Shown: piece by piece, positions 48,350-60,097 of the stretch
Numbering within the stretch: position 1 is the first letter of the stretch
Layout of the letters: every line of letters begins with the position of its first letter
Source of the DNA: Cladobotryum mycophilum
Lineage: Eukaryota > Ascomycota > Sordariomycetes > Hypocreales > Hypocreaceae
Direction: 5' to 3'
DNA: 64,000 nt
Assembly (NCBI GenBank): GCA_036429605.1
Contig: JAVFKD010000004.1
Span: forward strand, 4,340,001 to 4,404,000
Position numbers and translations under genes: made by a program
The notes under the pieces: generated by a model
Seen by the model: the letters and a program-made list of their open reading frames with translations, nothing else
Told to the model about the DNA's origin: nothing
The model's database searches: none

Positions 48350-48773
48350 GCATGCATCCGAGTAGCTGAGTGGGAGAGAGTTGGTCATGGTCATGATATT
48401 GATGAGACAATGGACTTGTAAGGTTATGGCTTCTGGCCCAGGCGCAGGATCTATGGGGAAAGGGATTCACCGTCTTTATGTATTTTCATTATCATTCTTG
48501 CTCAAAGGCCGACTGGCCCATCACATACCTAGACGGTAATCTTAATCGCTTCTCATCTTATAATCCATCATCGACTACAACGTAGCATTATCTTCAAACA
48601 TGGCACACATAAAGTCATCAAAAATATAAAAGACAGGGTAGTCATGGTTGGCACCCATCTTAACTAGATATTGAGCCTCGTCTATAGAGTATGCTGTTGT
48701 CCAAGCCCACACAGCCATCTATACCTCCCCTCCAAAACCGACACCCCATGCCCCGTCCATACACGATAGTACA

Positions 48774-50314
48774 TTACAAATACAGACCCTCCGGCTCGCC
48801 CTCCTGCTTGGTGCGCAGTACACGTTCCCTAGCAGATCTAAAATCTGCCATTTGCACGCGCATTCGCCGCTCTCGCAGTGCCAACATGCCGGCTTCTGAG
48901 CAGATGGCCTTGATATCAGCACCAGACAGATCGTCCTTTTGAGAAATGAATTCCTCCAGGTCGACATCGTCATTGAGGCTCATTTTGGACGTGTGCAGGG
49001 TGAAAATCTTGCGCTTGGTGTTCTGGTCGGGATTTTCAAACAGAATCTTACGATCAATTCGCCCAGGTCGAATCAGCGCAGGATCCAGCGTGTCAATCTT
49101 GTTGGTGGCCATGATAACCTTGACGTCACCCCGATCATCGAAACCGTCGAGCTGGTTGAGAAGCTCCAACATGGTTCGCTGGACTTCACGTTCTCCTCCT
49201 GATGTGGAATCGTATCGTTTTGTACCGATAGCATCAATTTCGTCAATAAAGACAATCGATGGAGCATTCTCACCAGCAACCTAGACACAATTAGTCCCAA
49301 GTTCAAAAAAGAAACACAAGTGGCGGGAATACGAACCTGGAAGAGCTGCCGAACCAACCGAGGACCATCACCAAGGTATTTCTGAATCAGCTCACTGCCC
49401 ACAATACGCAAGAAGGTAGCCGAAGTCTGGTTGGCAACCGCTTTTGCCAGAAGCGTCTTGCCTGTTCCAGGAGCACCGTACAAAATGACACCCTTGGGAG
49501 GTTTGATACCCATCTCCTCGTACAGCTCGGGGTGAAGCAATGGTAGCTCCACTGATTCTCTGACTTCTTGGATTTGTTGCTCCAGACCACCAATGTCGGC
49601 ATATGATTCTGTCGGTGCCTTGTCAAGCTTCATCACACTGACAAGAGGATCGGTATCGTCCGTCAAAACACCGACAATGCTAACACTCTTGTGATGCAAT
49701 AGAACACTGGCGCCGGGCTCCAAAAGGTCCTTGTCGACAAAGCTCATGATGCTGACGTAGTACTCAGGACCAGTGGTGCTACTCACAATGGCGTGGTCAT
49801 CGTCAATGAGCTCTTCTAGAGTCCCAACACTCATCGGGCTGCCTCTCATGTCATCGACACGGCTGCGTTCGTCTGCTAATCTGTCGACGTCGGCGTCGGG
49901 GCCAGAAGCGGAGCCCTCCTTGGCAGCCTTGGCTTTGCGTAGACGTTCCTGGTTCTCGACATACTCTTCCTCGAGAAGGAGATGGTCGTGGATACGTTGC
50001 ATTCGAAGCAGGCGAAGCTTGCATCGACTCGTGGGGAAGACTGCGGGGAGCTTGGCAGCAGCGCTGCTACCGCCAGCCTTTCTCTTCTTGCGGCCGACTC
50101 GGGTGGTAGGCCTTGGAGGGGGCTCGTACTTGGGCTTATCCTTCTGTGGGGAGGCATTAGCCAAATTGATGGCAACGGTTGTTCAAGAGCCAATTCACCT
50201 TCTTGTCCTTTTCATTTCTTCCCCCTTCTCCCCCCATGCCAGATTGACCTTGACCCTACAGCATGTTTGTCAGCGATGTGGCGGCACAAAGGCAGCGATG
50301 ATGGAGCTCACCAT
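48774..50314 (-). CDS. RPT2: 26S proteasome regulatory ATPase Rpt2
   Basis: AAA ATPase subunit of the 19S base, which unfolds ubiquitinated substrates and opens the 20S gate. Four exons: 50314-50312 (only the ATG), 50255-50199, 50143-49337 and 49280-48774, total 457 residues. The start exon is followed at once by GTGAGC; exon 2 begins GGT CAA GGT, giving MGQGQSGMGG, the conserved N-myristoylation signal of Rpt2. A coiled-coil/OB region follows. Walker A is GAPGTGKT, Walker B is IVFIDEIDAI, and the arginine-finger region reads NKIDTLDPALIRPGRID. The chain ends LYL, the HbYX motif that docks in the alpha ring. Homology is very strong throughout, leaving no doubt about identity. The gene is head to head with UBC1. 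Confidence 0.97.
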
Positions 50315-51340
50315 CTTGCCTGTTCAAGCTCAAAGAGCCTGTGTGCGAGGCTTCCAAATGTTTATTGTGCGGGCAGACGGCCTAGGATCGATGGCTACAG
50401 TTTTGCGGTAAGTGGTGTAGTTGATGTGGTGGACTATGTTGTACCGTCGCCGGATCGCTTTGGGTGATGATGCGCGCAGTGGATGCTTCAACTAGGCGTC
50501 AGGGAAACACGACGACAGCTCCAGGCAGGCCACGTGATGATGAATCGATATGTCACGTGATTGATATTTGGAAAGCTGATGTTTCAAAGCCGTTGGTGTT
50601 CCATATGCTTCCACTTGCAAGAACGAAACTAACACTTGAATAAGTACTTTTAAATTACCAATTATTTAACATATGAGCTTGCGTTTGTAATTCTCTCCCT
50701 CCACTTTAATACTATTGAATTGAGTTTACCCCTGATCCAGCTACATCTTGGACTTTGTTAAGATATGTTAATGAGGTTAGCGCCAGTATAGATAGTGGTA
50801 CGTAGGATAGACTCCGATAGAGTATGGGTCTCAAGTGTCCAGTTGTATATAACTACCCTATACATTATGTCATTTAAATCCAGCAACCCATCTATTTAAC
50901 TTCATTGGACCTTAATCAGGGATCCATATAGTTCTCGATATCTGATATAGGTATAGGGTAATTAGTAAATCCCTGACAGAATCATAGGTACCTAGTAGGC
51001 AGGCTAAATAATTACCGGTAGATTATTAACCCGTGATATATTTACAGGTGTTTAAAAACAGAGATGCCAGCTTGGCCAACGAGGTACCTTGTAGAAACCC
51101 CACAAATGTCGCAGAGCCTCCTGCAGCTTCCCTCAGTTGACGTCGGCAGGCACTGACACGGACGCCCCTCAGCGCCCGTCTTTAACCTTGCACTTCAGTC
51201 TCTCGTTTTGTCTCCTACACTTACGAGACCACCACCCTCCTTTCTCCTAACACCGCCCGAGTCAACGCCAGCAGATACTTTATAATTCTTGTTACCTGGT
51301 ACGCACTAATAATACCTGTCAGGTGTCGACAGTAGCAACC
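50315..51340. promoter_or_regulatory. Divergent promoter region of RPT2 and UBC1
   Basis: About 1 kb between two head-to-head genes of the ubiquitin-proteasome pathway. The middle part (50600-51060) is AT-rich and carries TAGGTACCTAGTAGG-type palindromic words. I see no clear proteasome-associated control element. Confidence 0.45.
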
Positions 51341-52259
51341 ATGACCAGCAGTCGAGACCGCCGTATAGCCAAGGAGCTTGCCGACATCAGAGCTGACAGG
51401 GACAACTCTGGCGTCTTTGCATACCCCGCGGACGGTGTGAGCTTGAAGCACCTCAAGGGCACATTCCCTGCGCCGCCAGACACACCCTACGCGGGCGGAA
51501 CGTTCGAGGTCGATATCGAGATTCCGGATACCTACCCCTTCAAGTCGCCGTCGATAAGATTCAGCACCAAGATTTGGCATCCGAATGTCAGTAGCCAGAC
51601 GGTACGTCACTGCCCCCCTATTTGCTGTCCTCCATCCCACTTTCTGATGGTGCGGGGGACTGACTGAGCCTTGTGTGGCGTTTGCTACGGAAACCGGTAG
51701 AACATGGAACCTAATTATCTCCTCGCTTATAGGGCGCAATCTGTCTCGACACGCTTGGCTCTGGGTGGTCGCCGGTTCAGACCATCAAAACTGCCCTTAT
51801 TTCCCTGCGAATGCTCCTCGAGTTTCCCAACCCCAAGGACCCTCAAGATGCTGAGGTTGCTAAGATGCTCCTCGAAGACCCTGAGCGGTTTGCCCTCATG
51901 GCTCACGAGTGGGCAGTCAAATATGCCAACGCACCAAGGAAGGACATTGATCTGAGTAAATACAAAAAGGATGCTGCAGCAACCGCCAAAGAAAACGATG
52001 TGAATCGGTATGCCAAAATACGCAACCTAACGAACGAGGGGCGGTGTCAAATCTCCATGTCAATCCGCTAACATGAGGGAACAGGTACATGGGGTTCAAC
52101 AAGGATCTAGTTGATCGATTCGTCCACATGGGATTTGACGTCGATGCCGTGGTGGAAGCCTTCCTGTTCGTGGGTATTGATCGAAATGATGGTAGGGATT
52201 ATCAGTTAGAGGAGGCGTACATGGGCGACATCACTGCTCGACTCCTCGGTGAGCAATAA
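51341..52259 (+). CDS. UBC1: Ubiquitin-conjugating enzyme E2 with UBA domain (Ubc1/UBE2K)
   Basis: Three exons, 51341-51601, 51733-52007 and 52085-52259, encode 236 residues. The N-terminal UBC fold (about residues 1-150) has the HPN motif at the end of exon 1 and the active-site Cys in GAICLDTL at about residue 91. A C-terminal UBA domain (about 190-236) has the MGFNKDLV...MGFDVDAVVEAF pattern, which defines the Ubc1/UBE2K class. The enzyme extends Lys48-linked ubiquitin chains, for example with the anaphase-promoting complex. The ATG at 51341 is chosen because it gives the conserved start and has AACC before it. Intron 1 is longer than most here (131 nt). Confidence 0.96.
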
Positions 52260-53136
52260 GCGACGACAGGGATGGCATTGGGCGATACGAGCAACAGAAG
52301 TTATGCCGGGTTTAATGAACTGGGAGTATGCATGGGTATGGGAGTTTATTCGTTTTGTAGTATAGATTAATGGGTTACACTCTTGGGCGGGGTTTATGGA
52401 TGATTTGGCAAACAAACAACAGCATGCTCTTGGGAGCAATGGGAGGGTGGGCTGACCTGGGAGATTTGATATTCTCAAGGGTGCAATGAATACATGAATG
52501 CCGAATTACTTGTACTTACGGCGTTGTTTGGGTTAGGAGGCAGTATGATTGAAGTAGTAATTGAAGAATTGATTATAGGGATTTCTTTTTTTAAGACTTT
52601 TATGAACTGGAAGCAAGCTCTGCACTTGGGAACAACGTTCCTCGGTAGCTGGACGATTTAGTGGAGTATCAAAGTTTGCAGGGCATTCTGGAGGGCTACA
52701 AGAGAGACTCTGAATAGGTACCTACTTATCTAGACAACAGGCAATCTGAGTAAAGATTAGGTATCAAGTTTAAGCTTGAAGTTGTAACGGTCAGTGAATA
52801 AATAAACGTTGTAATCATTCAAATAATTTAGAGCAACTTATCCTCCAGACTACATATTTTTCTTTCCATCTTATCTACCTAGTACCTTGGCTAATCAACT
52901 TATTCTATACTAGGCACTAATTACCTTCTGGGTACTAGATAGGCCTACTCCGAAGTAGTAGACTGCTGGTAATAAAATACCTACGGCTAGACAAAAACAA
53001 ACTACGGGGCTACCACCCGCTTAGGTCATAAGAATTCACGCACCCGAGGTGTCTCCAACCAAGCACCTCAACCTGGTCCAATTGCTTTCTTTCGCCCAGC
53101 GCTTCTCTTCACCTCAACTCAACACAGTCCCCCAGA
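52260..53136. other. Intergenic spacer with recurrent CTAGGT/ACCTAG words
   Basis: No gene. Palindrome-like words around TACCTAG and CTAGGTA recur between 52710 and 52960. The final 60 bases are a pyrimidine-rich leader with CAACTCAACACAG just before the succinyl-CoA ligase ATG. Confidence 0.45.
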
Positions 53137-54418
53137 ATGCAGGCCCTCCCTAGATCGGCTGCGCGCGCCGCGGCCTTGCGCCATGTCGCCCGTCGCACAT
53201 ACAGCTCAGGAAGCTCGCCGTACGCGAACACAGTCAACAACCTGAAAATCAACTCCGAGACCAAGCTTATCTACCAGGGCTTCACTGGAAAGCAGGGCAC
53301 GTATGTTATATGGATATGGCCAATCACTTCTCCGGGAGCGCATTGCTGACTTGAGTAGCTTTCATGCTCAGCAGGCCATCGAATACGGTACGATTTGAAC
53401 CGAACCCGCGGGGAGGGAGGGGGATTGCGACAGATGATGGCATATAAAAGGGACATGGGTACTAACATACCTTCTCTACCTAGGAACCAAGGTTGTTGGT
53501 GGAACGAACCCCAAGAAGGCTGGCGAGACACACTTGGGTCTGCCTGTCTTCAAGAACGTTGCCGAGGCCGTCAAGGAGACTGGCGCAACTGCTACCGCTA
53601 TCTTTGTCCCGTAAGAGATAAACCGACCTCGATCTACAGCGAAACAAAGCGCTTACTGACACTTATTCAAGTCCCTCTGTCGCTGCTGCCGGTATTGAAG
53701 AAGCTATCCAGGCTGAGATTGCCCTCGCCGTCTGCATTACCGAGGGAATTCCTCAGCATGGTCAGTTATTTGCCCCACACCCGTTGGTTCCCCTCTAGCA
53801 CCAGCTAACATGCCCTTTTGCCATTTAGACATGGTCCGCATCACCCAGATGCTCAAGACTCAGTCCAAGACCCGTCTGGTCGGCCCCAACTGCCCCGGTA
53901 TCATTGCTCCCGGCCAGTGCAAGATCGGTATCATGCCCGGTTTCATCCACAAGCGCGGCCGCATTGGTATCGTCTCCCGCTCCGGTACCCTGACCTATGA
54001 AGCTGTGAACCAGACTACCCTGGCCGGTCTGGGCCAGTCCCTCGTCGTTGGCATTGGTGGTGACCCCTTCAGCGGTACCAACTTCATTGACTGCCTCAAG
54101 GTCTTCACTGAGGATGAGGGGACCGACGGTATCATCATGATTGGTGAGATTGGTGGATCTGCCGAGGAGGATGCTGCCGAGTTCTTGAAGCAGGCCAACA
54201 CCGTCAATGGTGGCAAGCCCGTTGTCAGCTTCATTGCCGGTATCTCTGCTCCCCCAGGACGACGAATGGGTCACGCCGGTGCCATCGTCTCTGGCGGCAA
54301 GGGTGGCGCCGACTCCAAGATCAAGGCTCTCGAGAGCGCCGGTGTCATTGTCGAGCGCTCTCCCGCTGGTCTGGGCAAGGCTCTCTACGACGAGTTCGTC
54401 CGTCGCGATCTTCTCTAA
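53137..54418 (+). CDS. LSC1: Succinyl-CoA ligase alpha subunit, mitochondrial
   Basis: TCA-cycle enzyme subunit converting succinyl-CoA to succinate with nucleotide phosphorylation. Five exons, 53137-53300, 53359-53387, 53484-53610, 53672-53760 and 53829-54418, sum to 332 residues with all phases consistent. Exon 2 is only 29 nt. The N-terminus (MQALPRSAARAAALRHVARR) is Arg/Ala-rich, typical of a mitochondrial presequence. The CoA-binding Rossmann region follows with YQGFTGKQGT and VVGGTNPKKAG. The phosphorylated His lies in RRMGHAGAIVSGG, and RLVGPNCPGII is also conserved. Several introns are short, and one uses donor GTCAGT. Confidence 0.96.
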
Positions 54419-54943
54419 GTGGTTTTATAACGGGATAAAGATGATTTTGGGGGCATGTGAACGGTCGGCGTGGTTGGTCGGTAGGGGGCTTTCACTCGGA
54501 TTTTTCTTGTTGTGGATACGTATGTGATAGATTAGGACGGCTAAACGGCCAGATGGCCATGCCAATGGATGTCATGGTCCCGCCAACCCTTGTAGTGTGT
54601 GAATATAGACACTGCGCGGTTACTAAATATTATCTATATCTCTACTTTTGGTGTTTCCCATTCATATTTACATATTTATTTATTTTCCGTAACAAATACT
54701 TCTTAAAATGGATGGTGTTGTTCTTTATTCTATTTTGGACACCGTCCATTACGGTGACCCCTCCGTTATTCTTATCACTAAAACTTGCCCCACCATGAAA
54801 AGTTAAAAGGGCCGGGTCCATCTTTTTTTCCAACGAGGGGCAGAGTCACAACTTCGCTTCCCTGACGGCCATTTTATGGTATCGAGTCTCTATCCATCTC
54901 CAGTCTCAACCCTCGGCTCAGCGCAGGCGCACAACATTCAACG
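54419..54943. other. Intergenic between LSC1 and ELP3
   Basis: 3' flank of LSC1 (AT-rich near 54620-54720) and 5' leader of ELP3 with pyrimidine-rich sequence and CAACATTCAACG before the ATG. No further feature. Confidence 0.4.
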
Positions 54944-56720
54944 ATGGCGACGACTACAATGACGGCGACGGTGACGTCGCAGAAGAAAAGCGCTGGGCTG
55001 GCACCTGAGAGCGAACGTTTCTTGCGATGCTGCGCAGAGGTCGCAAACACTTTGATTGAGGATCATGAGGCGACAAAGAATGGCCGGGCAGGTCGAGACA
55101 TTAACCTCAATTCTCTGCGGTCAAAACTGGCCAAGAAGCATAAACTCGCCAATATTCCGTCTCTGACTGCCATTATCGCTGCTATCCCCGAACACTACAA
55201 GAAATATATCCTTCCAAAACTGATCGCCAAGCCAATCCGTATGTGCGCACACCATCTACTGGATGAAGCCCTTTTTTTGCTGACGCTGAGTAGGAACATC
55301 GTCTGGAATCGCTGTTGTCGCTGTCATGTGTAAGCCCCACCGATGCCCTCACATCGCCTACACAGGGAATATTTGCGTCTACTGCCCTGGAGGACCGGAT
55401 TCCGATTTCGAGTACAGCACACAGTCCTATACCGGATATGAGCCAACATCCATGCGAGCCATCCGTGCGAGATACGATCCATTTGAACAGGCGCGAGGGC
55501 GAGTCGACCAGCTCAAGTCATTGGGGCACTCGGTAGATAAGGTGGAATACATCATTATGGGAGGCACATTCATGTCTTTGCCCGAATCATACCGGGAGGA
55601 TTTTATTGCGCAACTACATAATGCGCTGAGTGGATACCAGACATCAAAGGTGGACGAAGCCGTTGAGGCAGGCGAAATGAGTAACATCAAGTGCGTTGGA
55701 ATTACCATTGAGACACGACCGGATTACTGTTTGCAACCACATCTTTCCGACATGCTGCGGTACGGCTGCACGAGGTTAGAGATTGGAGTTCAGTCGCTGT
55801 ACGAAGACGTTGCGCGAGACACAAACCGAGGACACACGGTCGCCTCCGTAGCGGAAACCTTTTGCTTGGCCAAGGATGCGGGCTATAAAGTGGTCAGCCA
55901 CATGATGCCTGATCTTCCCAACGTTGGAATGGAGCGCGATATCGACCAGTTCAGAGAATACTTTGAAAACCCAGCTTTCAGAACTGACGGATTGAAGATT
56001 TACCCCACATTGGTCATCAGAGGCACAGGATTGTACGAGTTATGGCGGACAGGGCGATATCAGAATTATACACCAAACGAGTTGATCGATCTGGTGGCCA
56101 GGATAATGGCCCTGATTCCCCCGTGGACCCGAATTTACCGTGTTCAGAGAGATATTCCCATGCCATTGGTCACATCTGGCGTTGAGAATGGCAACCTGCG
56201 AGAACTTGCACTGGCGAGAATGAAGGATTTCGGAACCACATGTAGAGATGTGCGGACGCGAGAGGTCGGAGTCAACGAGGTGAAGCACAAGATTAGGCCG
56301 AACCAGATTGAGCTTGTGCGAAGAGACTACGTCGCAAATGGTGGATGGGAGACATTCCTTGCGTACGAGGACCCCAAGCAGGATATCTTGGTCGCTCTGC
56401 TGCGACTGCGCAAGTGCACCGAAAAGTATACATACCGAGAGGAACTCACCGGCCAGCCTACAAGCATGATTCGAGAACTCCACGTGTACGGCACCGCCGT
56501 CCCGATCCACGCCCGAGATCCCCGAAAGTTCCAGCACCAGGGCTTCGGAACGCTTCTCATGGAAGAAGCTGAGAGGATAGCCAGGGAAGAGCACGGAAGC
56601 GACAAGATTAGCGTCATTTCTGGTGTGGGCGTGAGGAGCTACTATAAGAAGTTGGGGTACCGGTTGGATGGACCGTATATGAGTAAGTGGCTGGACGGAC
56701 GGGAACAGCCGGAGGCATGA
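54944..56720 (+). CDS. ELP3: Elongator complex catalytic subunit Elp3
   Basis: Radical-SAM/acetyltransferase subunit of Elongator, which forms 5-carboxymethyl-type modifications on wobble uridines of tRNAs. Two exons, 54944-55238 and 55294-56720, give 573 residues. After an N-terminal tRNA-binding region, the radical-SAM iron-sulfur cysteines appear as C-x9-C-x2-C in CPHIAYTGNICVYCPGG (about residues 115, 125, 128). The SAM-domain core follows with EYIIMGGTFMS, TIETRPDYC and RLEIGVQS. The C-terminal GNAT domain has the acetyl-CoA loop HQGFGTLLMEEAERIA and the YYKKLGYRLDGPYM end. Homology is near-continuous with yeast Elp3, with no defects. The splice junction restores the conserved RTSSGIAVVAVM. 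Confidence 0.97.
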
Positions 56721-57288
56721 GTTGATGGTATTGGTATTAAAGAAGTGAAATAAAATAAAATAAAAGAGAGGATCCGGGGGGGATTATGAGGTATGGAAAT
56801 GGCATGAAGTGGAAAAGGGAAGAACTTCCATTGAGATATACGGCGTAAAGGAATGGGTTAGGGAATAAGCATAACTCGAAGCATCGTCATCACTACCGAC
56901 GTAGTAAACCAAGATTTGATGGAGGGGTTCATCATTATTTTTCACCCTAGGTATAGGGGATTTCCTTTTACTATTGTAGATACCAATGTCAAGGATGCCA
57001 ATTTGGGGCTTCATGAATAATTGAACTTTGGCCCAACATGTGTGTCCTTTGGTGGAGGGTCGTCAATTTGGTTTCAATTGGGCTTTTGTTGTTGCAAATT
57101 GATCATCAATCCTAATGCGGTGCCAATACGACAAACCCTCAAGACACACATTCTGTATAGGGAACATTCATTGTTATAACCTTGGGTTTAGTTTCTTGAA
57201 ACATACGGATTACATGCCGCTCTGTAGTTATAAAAAATAGGAAGCAAGGTAAGACTGGACATCAAGACAAGATTCTCTAGTCCCAGCA
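56721..57288. other. Intergenic, convergent 3' ends
   Basis: Spacer between the 3' ends of ELP3 and the Hsp70-like gene. AATAAAATAAAATAAAAG at about 56749-56765 may serve as the ELP3 polyadenylation region. No gene. Confidence 0.4.
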
Positions 57289-59461
57289 TCACGCATCGCC
57301 CAAGTCTAACTCTGCCTTGCCGACCTCCTTCCCGTCATACAAGACGCGAAACACCAAATGACCGACTTCGTCATCAAGTCGAATATTGAGAGTAAGTTTC
57401 AACTTATACTGAATGCTACCATTTATCATGCGACTCTCTACCTTTGTCAGGTCCATTCCATGAAGCGAGTATATCACCGTTCCCACAACCTCGAGGCCTT
57501 TACTCTGATTAGCTAGGTCTTCAAAGTGAGACGATAAGAAAGGCCTTACGTTTATTCTCAATGGTGGTCGGTGCCTCGTCGAGACTGCAGGCGTATAGAG
57601 TATGCGTTCCGGTTTGTTGAATGTAATTTGTCTGAGTGTGCTCAAACCCCGAATTGATCTCCGTTTTCTTGTCAATGATGGTGCCCTGTTAAATCATAAA
57701 GACAAAACCGAGGTCAGCGCCATCGACTAGCTATTCCAAGAGTCTGTACCTTCTGAATCTCCCAGAATGTGAATCCACTCAGATATTGGGTGTTGGTCCA
57801 CATATCGGTCCATATCACCCTCTTTGTCCTGTCGTAATTGGCGTAAATGAGGGGGAGTAAGGCCGGGCAAGGACATGACCGTAGTGTTTTCGACACTTCT
57901 TTTGCGTCACAATTGAGCCCTCAAGCCCACGCAAAACCGCGCCACAGACAACAGCAGACCACCTGCTTTTGGTCAGATGTTGCAAATAGAGTACCGTGCA
58001 TCCGAACACTTACGCTCCAGAGGCCGGGGTCGTCAGCCGAATGCCTTTGAGGTTAGACCACTCAGTCAGTCTCTCCTTGAGATATGGCGAAGACCCAAAA
58101 CCACCGACAAGGACAATGGTTTCGATAGAACGTTCCTTCTTCCTCTTGATCTGCGCAACCTGTTCTTCCACAAGCTTAATGATCAGATCAATGACCGGAT
58201 CAAAGAGTGACTTGTAGTCTTCTTGCGTTAGTAGAACCGAGGACGACCGTCTCTCGTAGAAACGCTCTATAGCTGGTGTAATCTTCAGCTGCGGCATAGG
58301 GAGAATCAGTCTGTGTACGCGCCGGCTGGGCGAGTTGAGACTAAAGTCCTTCTTCTTCCCTTCAAACGTGTCCATGAAGGGGCTGCCGGGACCAATTTGC
58401 TCAGACCCGAGTGATGTAAAGGCTTCACCGAATCTCTTCTCAAGTAGCTTGAAGAGATTTCGATCAACAAAAGTGCCGCCGCATTTTCCAGCTAACAACT
58501 CTCCATCAGCTTCTCTTGATGAACTCGCAGATAGATGTGATGCATTTAGTACTCACCAATGCCAACTGCAGTTTCTCGAAGTTTGAGCGTGGGCTCAGTA
58601 TTCTCGATTTCATAGGTCGTAATGTCCTAATAATGAATGGTAAGAACAAGGCCCTGCAAGAGAGAACTTTGGAAGTGCGTAGGCAAAAGACAAACATACC
58701 ACGGTACCACCGCCACAGTCACAAACCATCACACCCGTTTTAGGCTATGTAGTCATTAGATATAAAGATGGAAGAATATGTTTACTAAGGGGAAAAAAAC
58801 ATACCTTGACGAAAGTCTCTAGTCGGTGCAGACTGGATTTCAAGGACAGATGAGCCGCGGCTTCAGGCTCCGAGATAAGCATAATCCTATCGATTGACCG
58901 GGTGCCGAATCCCGCATCCATGGCTGCCTTCTTAGTCAGGAGCTTTGCTCTCTCGCTCCATGAGGCAGGAACTGTGAGCCAAAAGTCGATTGGAAGATCA
59001 TCCAGACTGTGAGCGCCGGCATATTCAGCTGCAGCACTGTCAAACATTTGTTTCATTCCCTTCAAGTATTCGGTCACGACATCCTTGGCCGATTTGCCTT
59101 TGGGGAGCCGCATCAGCTCGGATCCTGCAGACAGATAAAGGTCGGGGTCATCATAATCGGTTGGAAGTGTATTGTCAAGCAGTAGCTTGGTCCAGGCATA
59201 CGTTTTCATGCCTGGCTCGACCTGGTAGCCCCACGCATTCTCATCGAGCTCAGAGTTCTCATCTTTGAAAGCAACCCTCGTTGGTGCCTTTACGCAATGC
59301 TCAGCGCTGTGCGAGAAGGCCCCAGGATACTTTGTCCAGGGAAGGATGTCTTTGAAGTCGGCTGCATTTGAAAAGGCAAAACTCAGCCCAGAATATGTTG
59401 TGCCATAATCTATTCCGACTATGAGCTTGGTTCGTTCAGTGATGCTAGGCATCGTGTACAA
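57289..59461 (-). CDS. Hsp70-like (HSPA12-type) ATPase, about 610 aa
   Basis: Seven exons: 59461-58805, 58744-58700, 58626-58557, 58500-58014, 57962-57750, 57685-57550 and 57512-57289. They sum to about 610 residues once one base is added at the G run 57851-57855. The actin-like ATPase signatures are intact: phosphate-1 loop IVGIDYGTTYSGLS, phosphate-2 DCGGGTV across a short exon, and adenosine motif IVLVGGFGSSPYL. The region after it reads AVLRGLEGSIVTQKKCRKHYG, typical of the large fungal family of Hsp70-like proteins. The canonical peptide-binding domain and C-terminal lid are absent, replaced by about 150 residues of beta-rich sequence. It is probably a cytosolic nucleotide-dependent switch rather than a general chaperone. 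The start could also be the second Met (59452). The last intron (37 nt) is unusually short and its acceptor is uncertain. Confidence 0.85.
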
Positions 59462-60097
59462 GGCGATGAGACGAGAAGAACAATACGTAGATGTTGAAGC
59501 GCTGTTAGTGGATAATAAGTCAAGGTATACTGAGGGAATAATGGTAAGTTAACGAGACGAGTGGATGGGAGGAATGGATTATTAATGAGGGCAGTACTTC
59601 ACAGAGAATGACCCCGGCAACGAGGCTGGCTTAAAGTTGTTGGCCTCCTGCATGAATTCTGGCGAACCCCTGCCACTTCTCGTGACCAGCTGCCTTTGGC
59701 TGAAACCTACCTTGCATATGTACGCACCAACCCCTCTCCACTTGTGCTCTTTATATTGGTCGAATACGCATGGAAGTGGTTCATTTGCCAGATTTCGAAC
59801 ACATTTGTGGTGCAATTTAAGCGCCACACTTGTAAAAGGGCTGTTTTTTATCCTCAGATTTGGTATAGTGTCAGGCCATCATTCCTGCGGCCTTGAACCT
59901 ACATAGCCTCACACTGCCGTGTGGCCCACCTGTGAACCAACATTACCCCTCAACTTCTGTTGCTCGAGCTACTACTTGGTAACTTGATATTCTAGTGTTT
60001 TACCAGGGCCATCGGTTATCCTCATCAACCAGTGGAATACAAGTCCACCGATCTAGCAGACTGCATCTTTGTCCTGAATAAGAAAGCAGTCGCAGCG
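59462..60097. promoter_or_regulatory. Divergent promoter region of Hsp70-like and coiled-coil genes
   Basis: 636 bases between two head-to-head genes. An ATG at 60032 in frame with 60098 could extend the coiled-coil protein by 22 residues. No specific binding site recognised. Confidence 0.4.

Noticed and set aside
49773..50411. 212-residue plus-strand frame
   Set aside because: Antisense shadow of RPT2, whose identity is certain.
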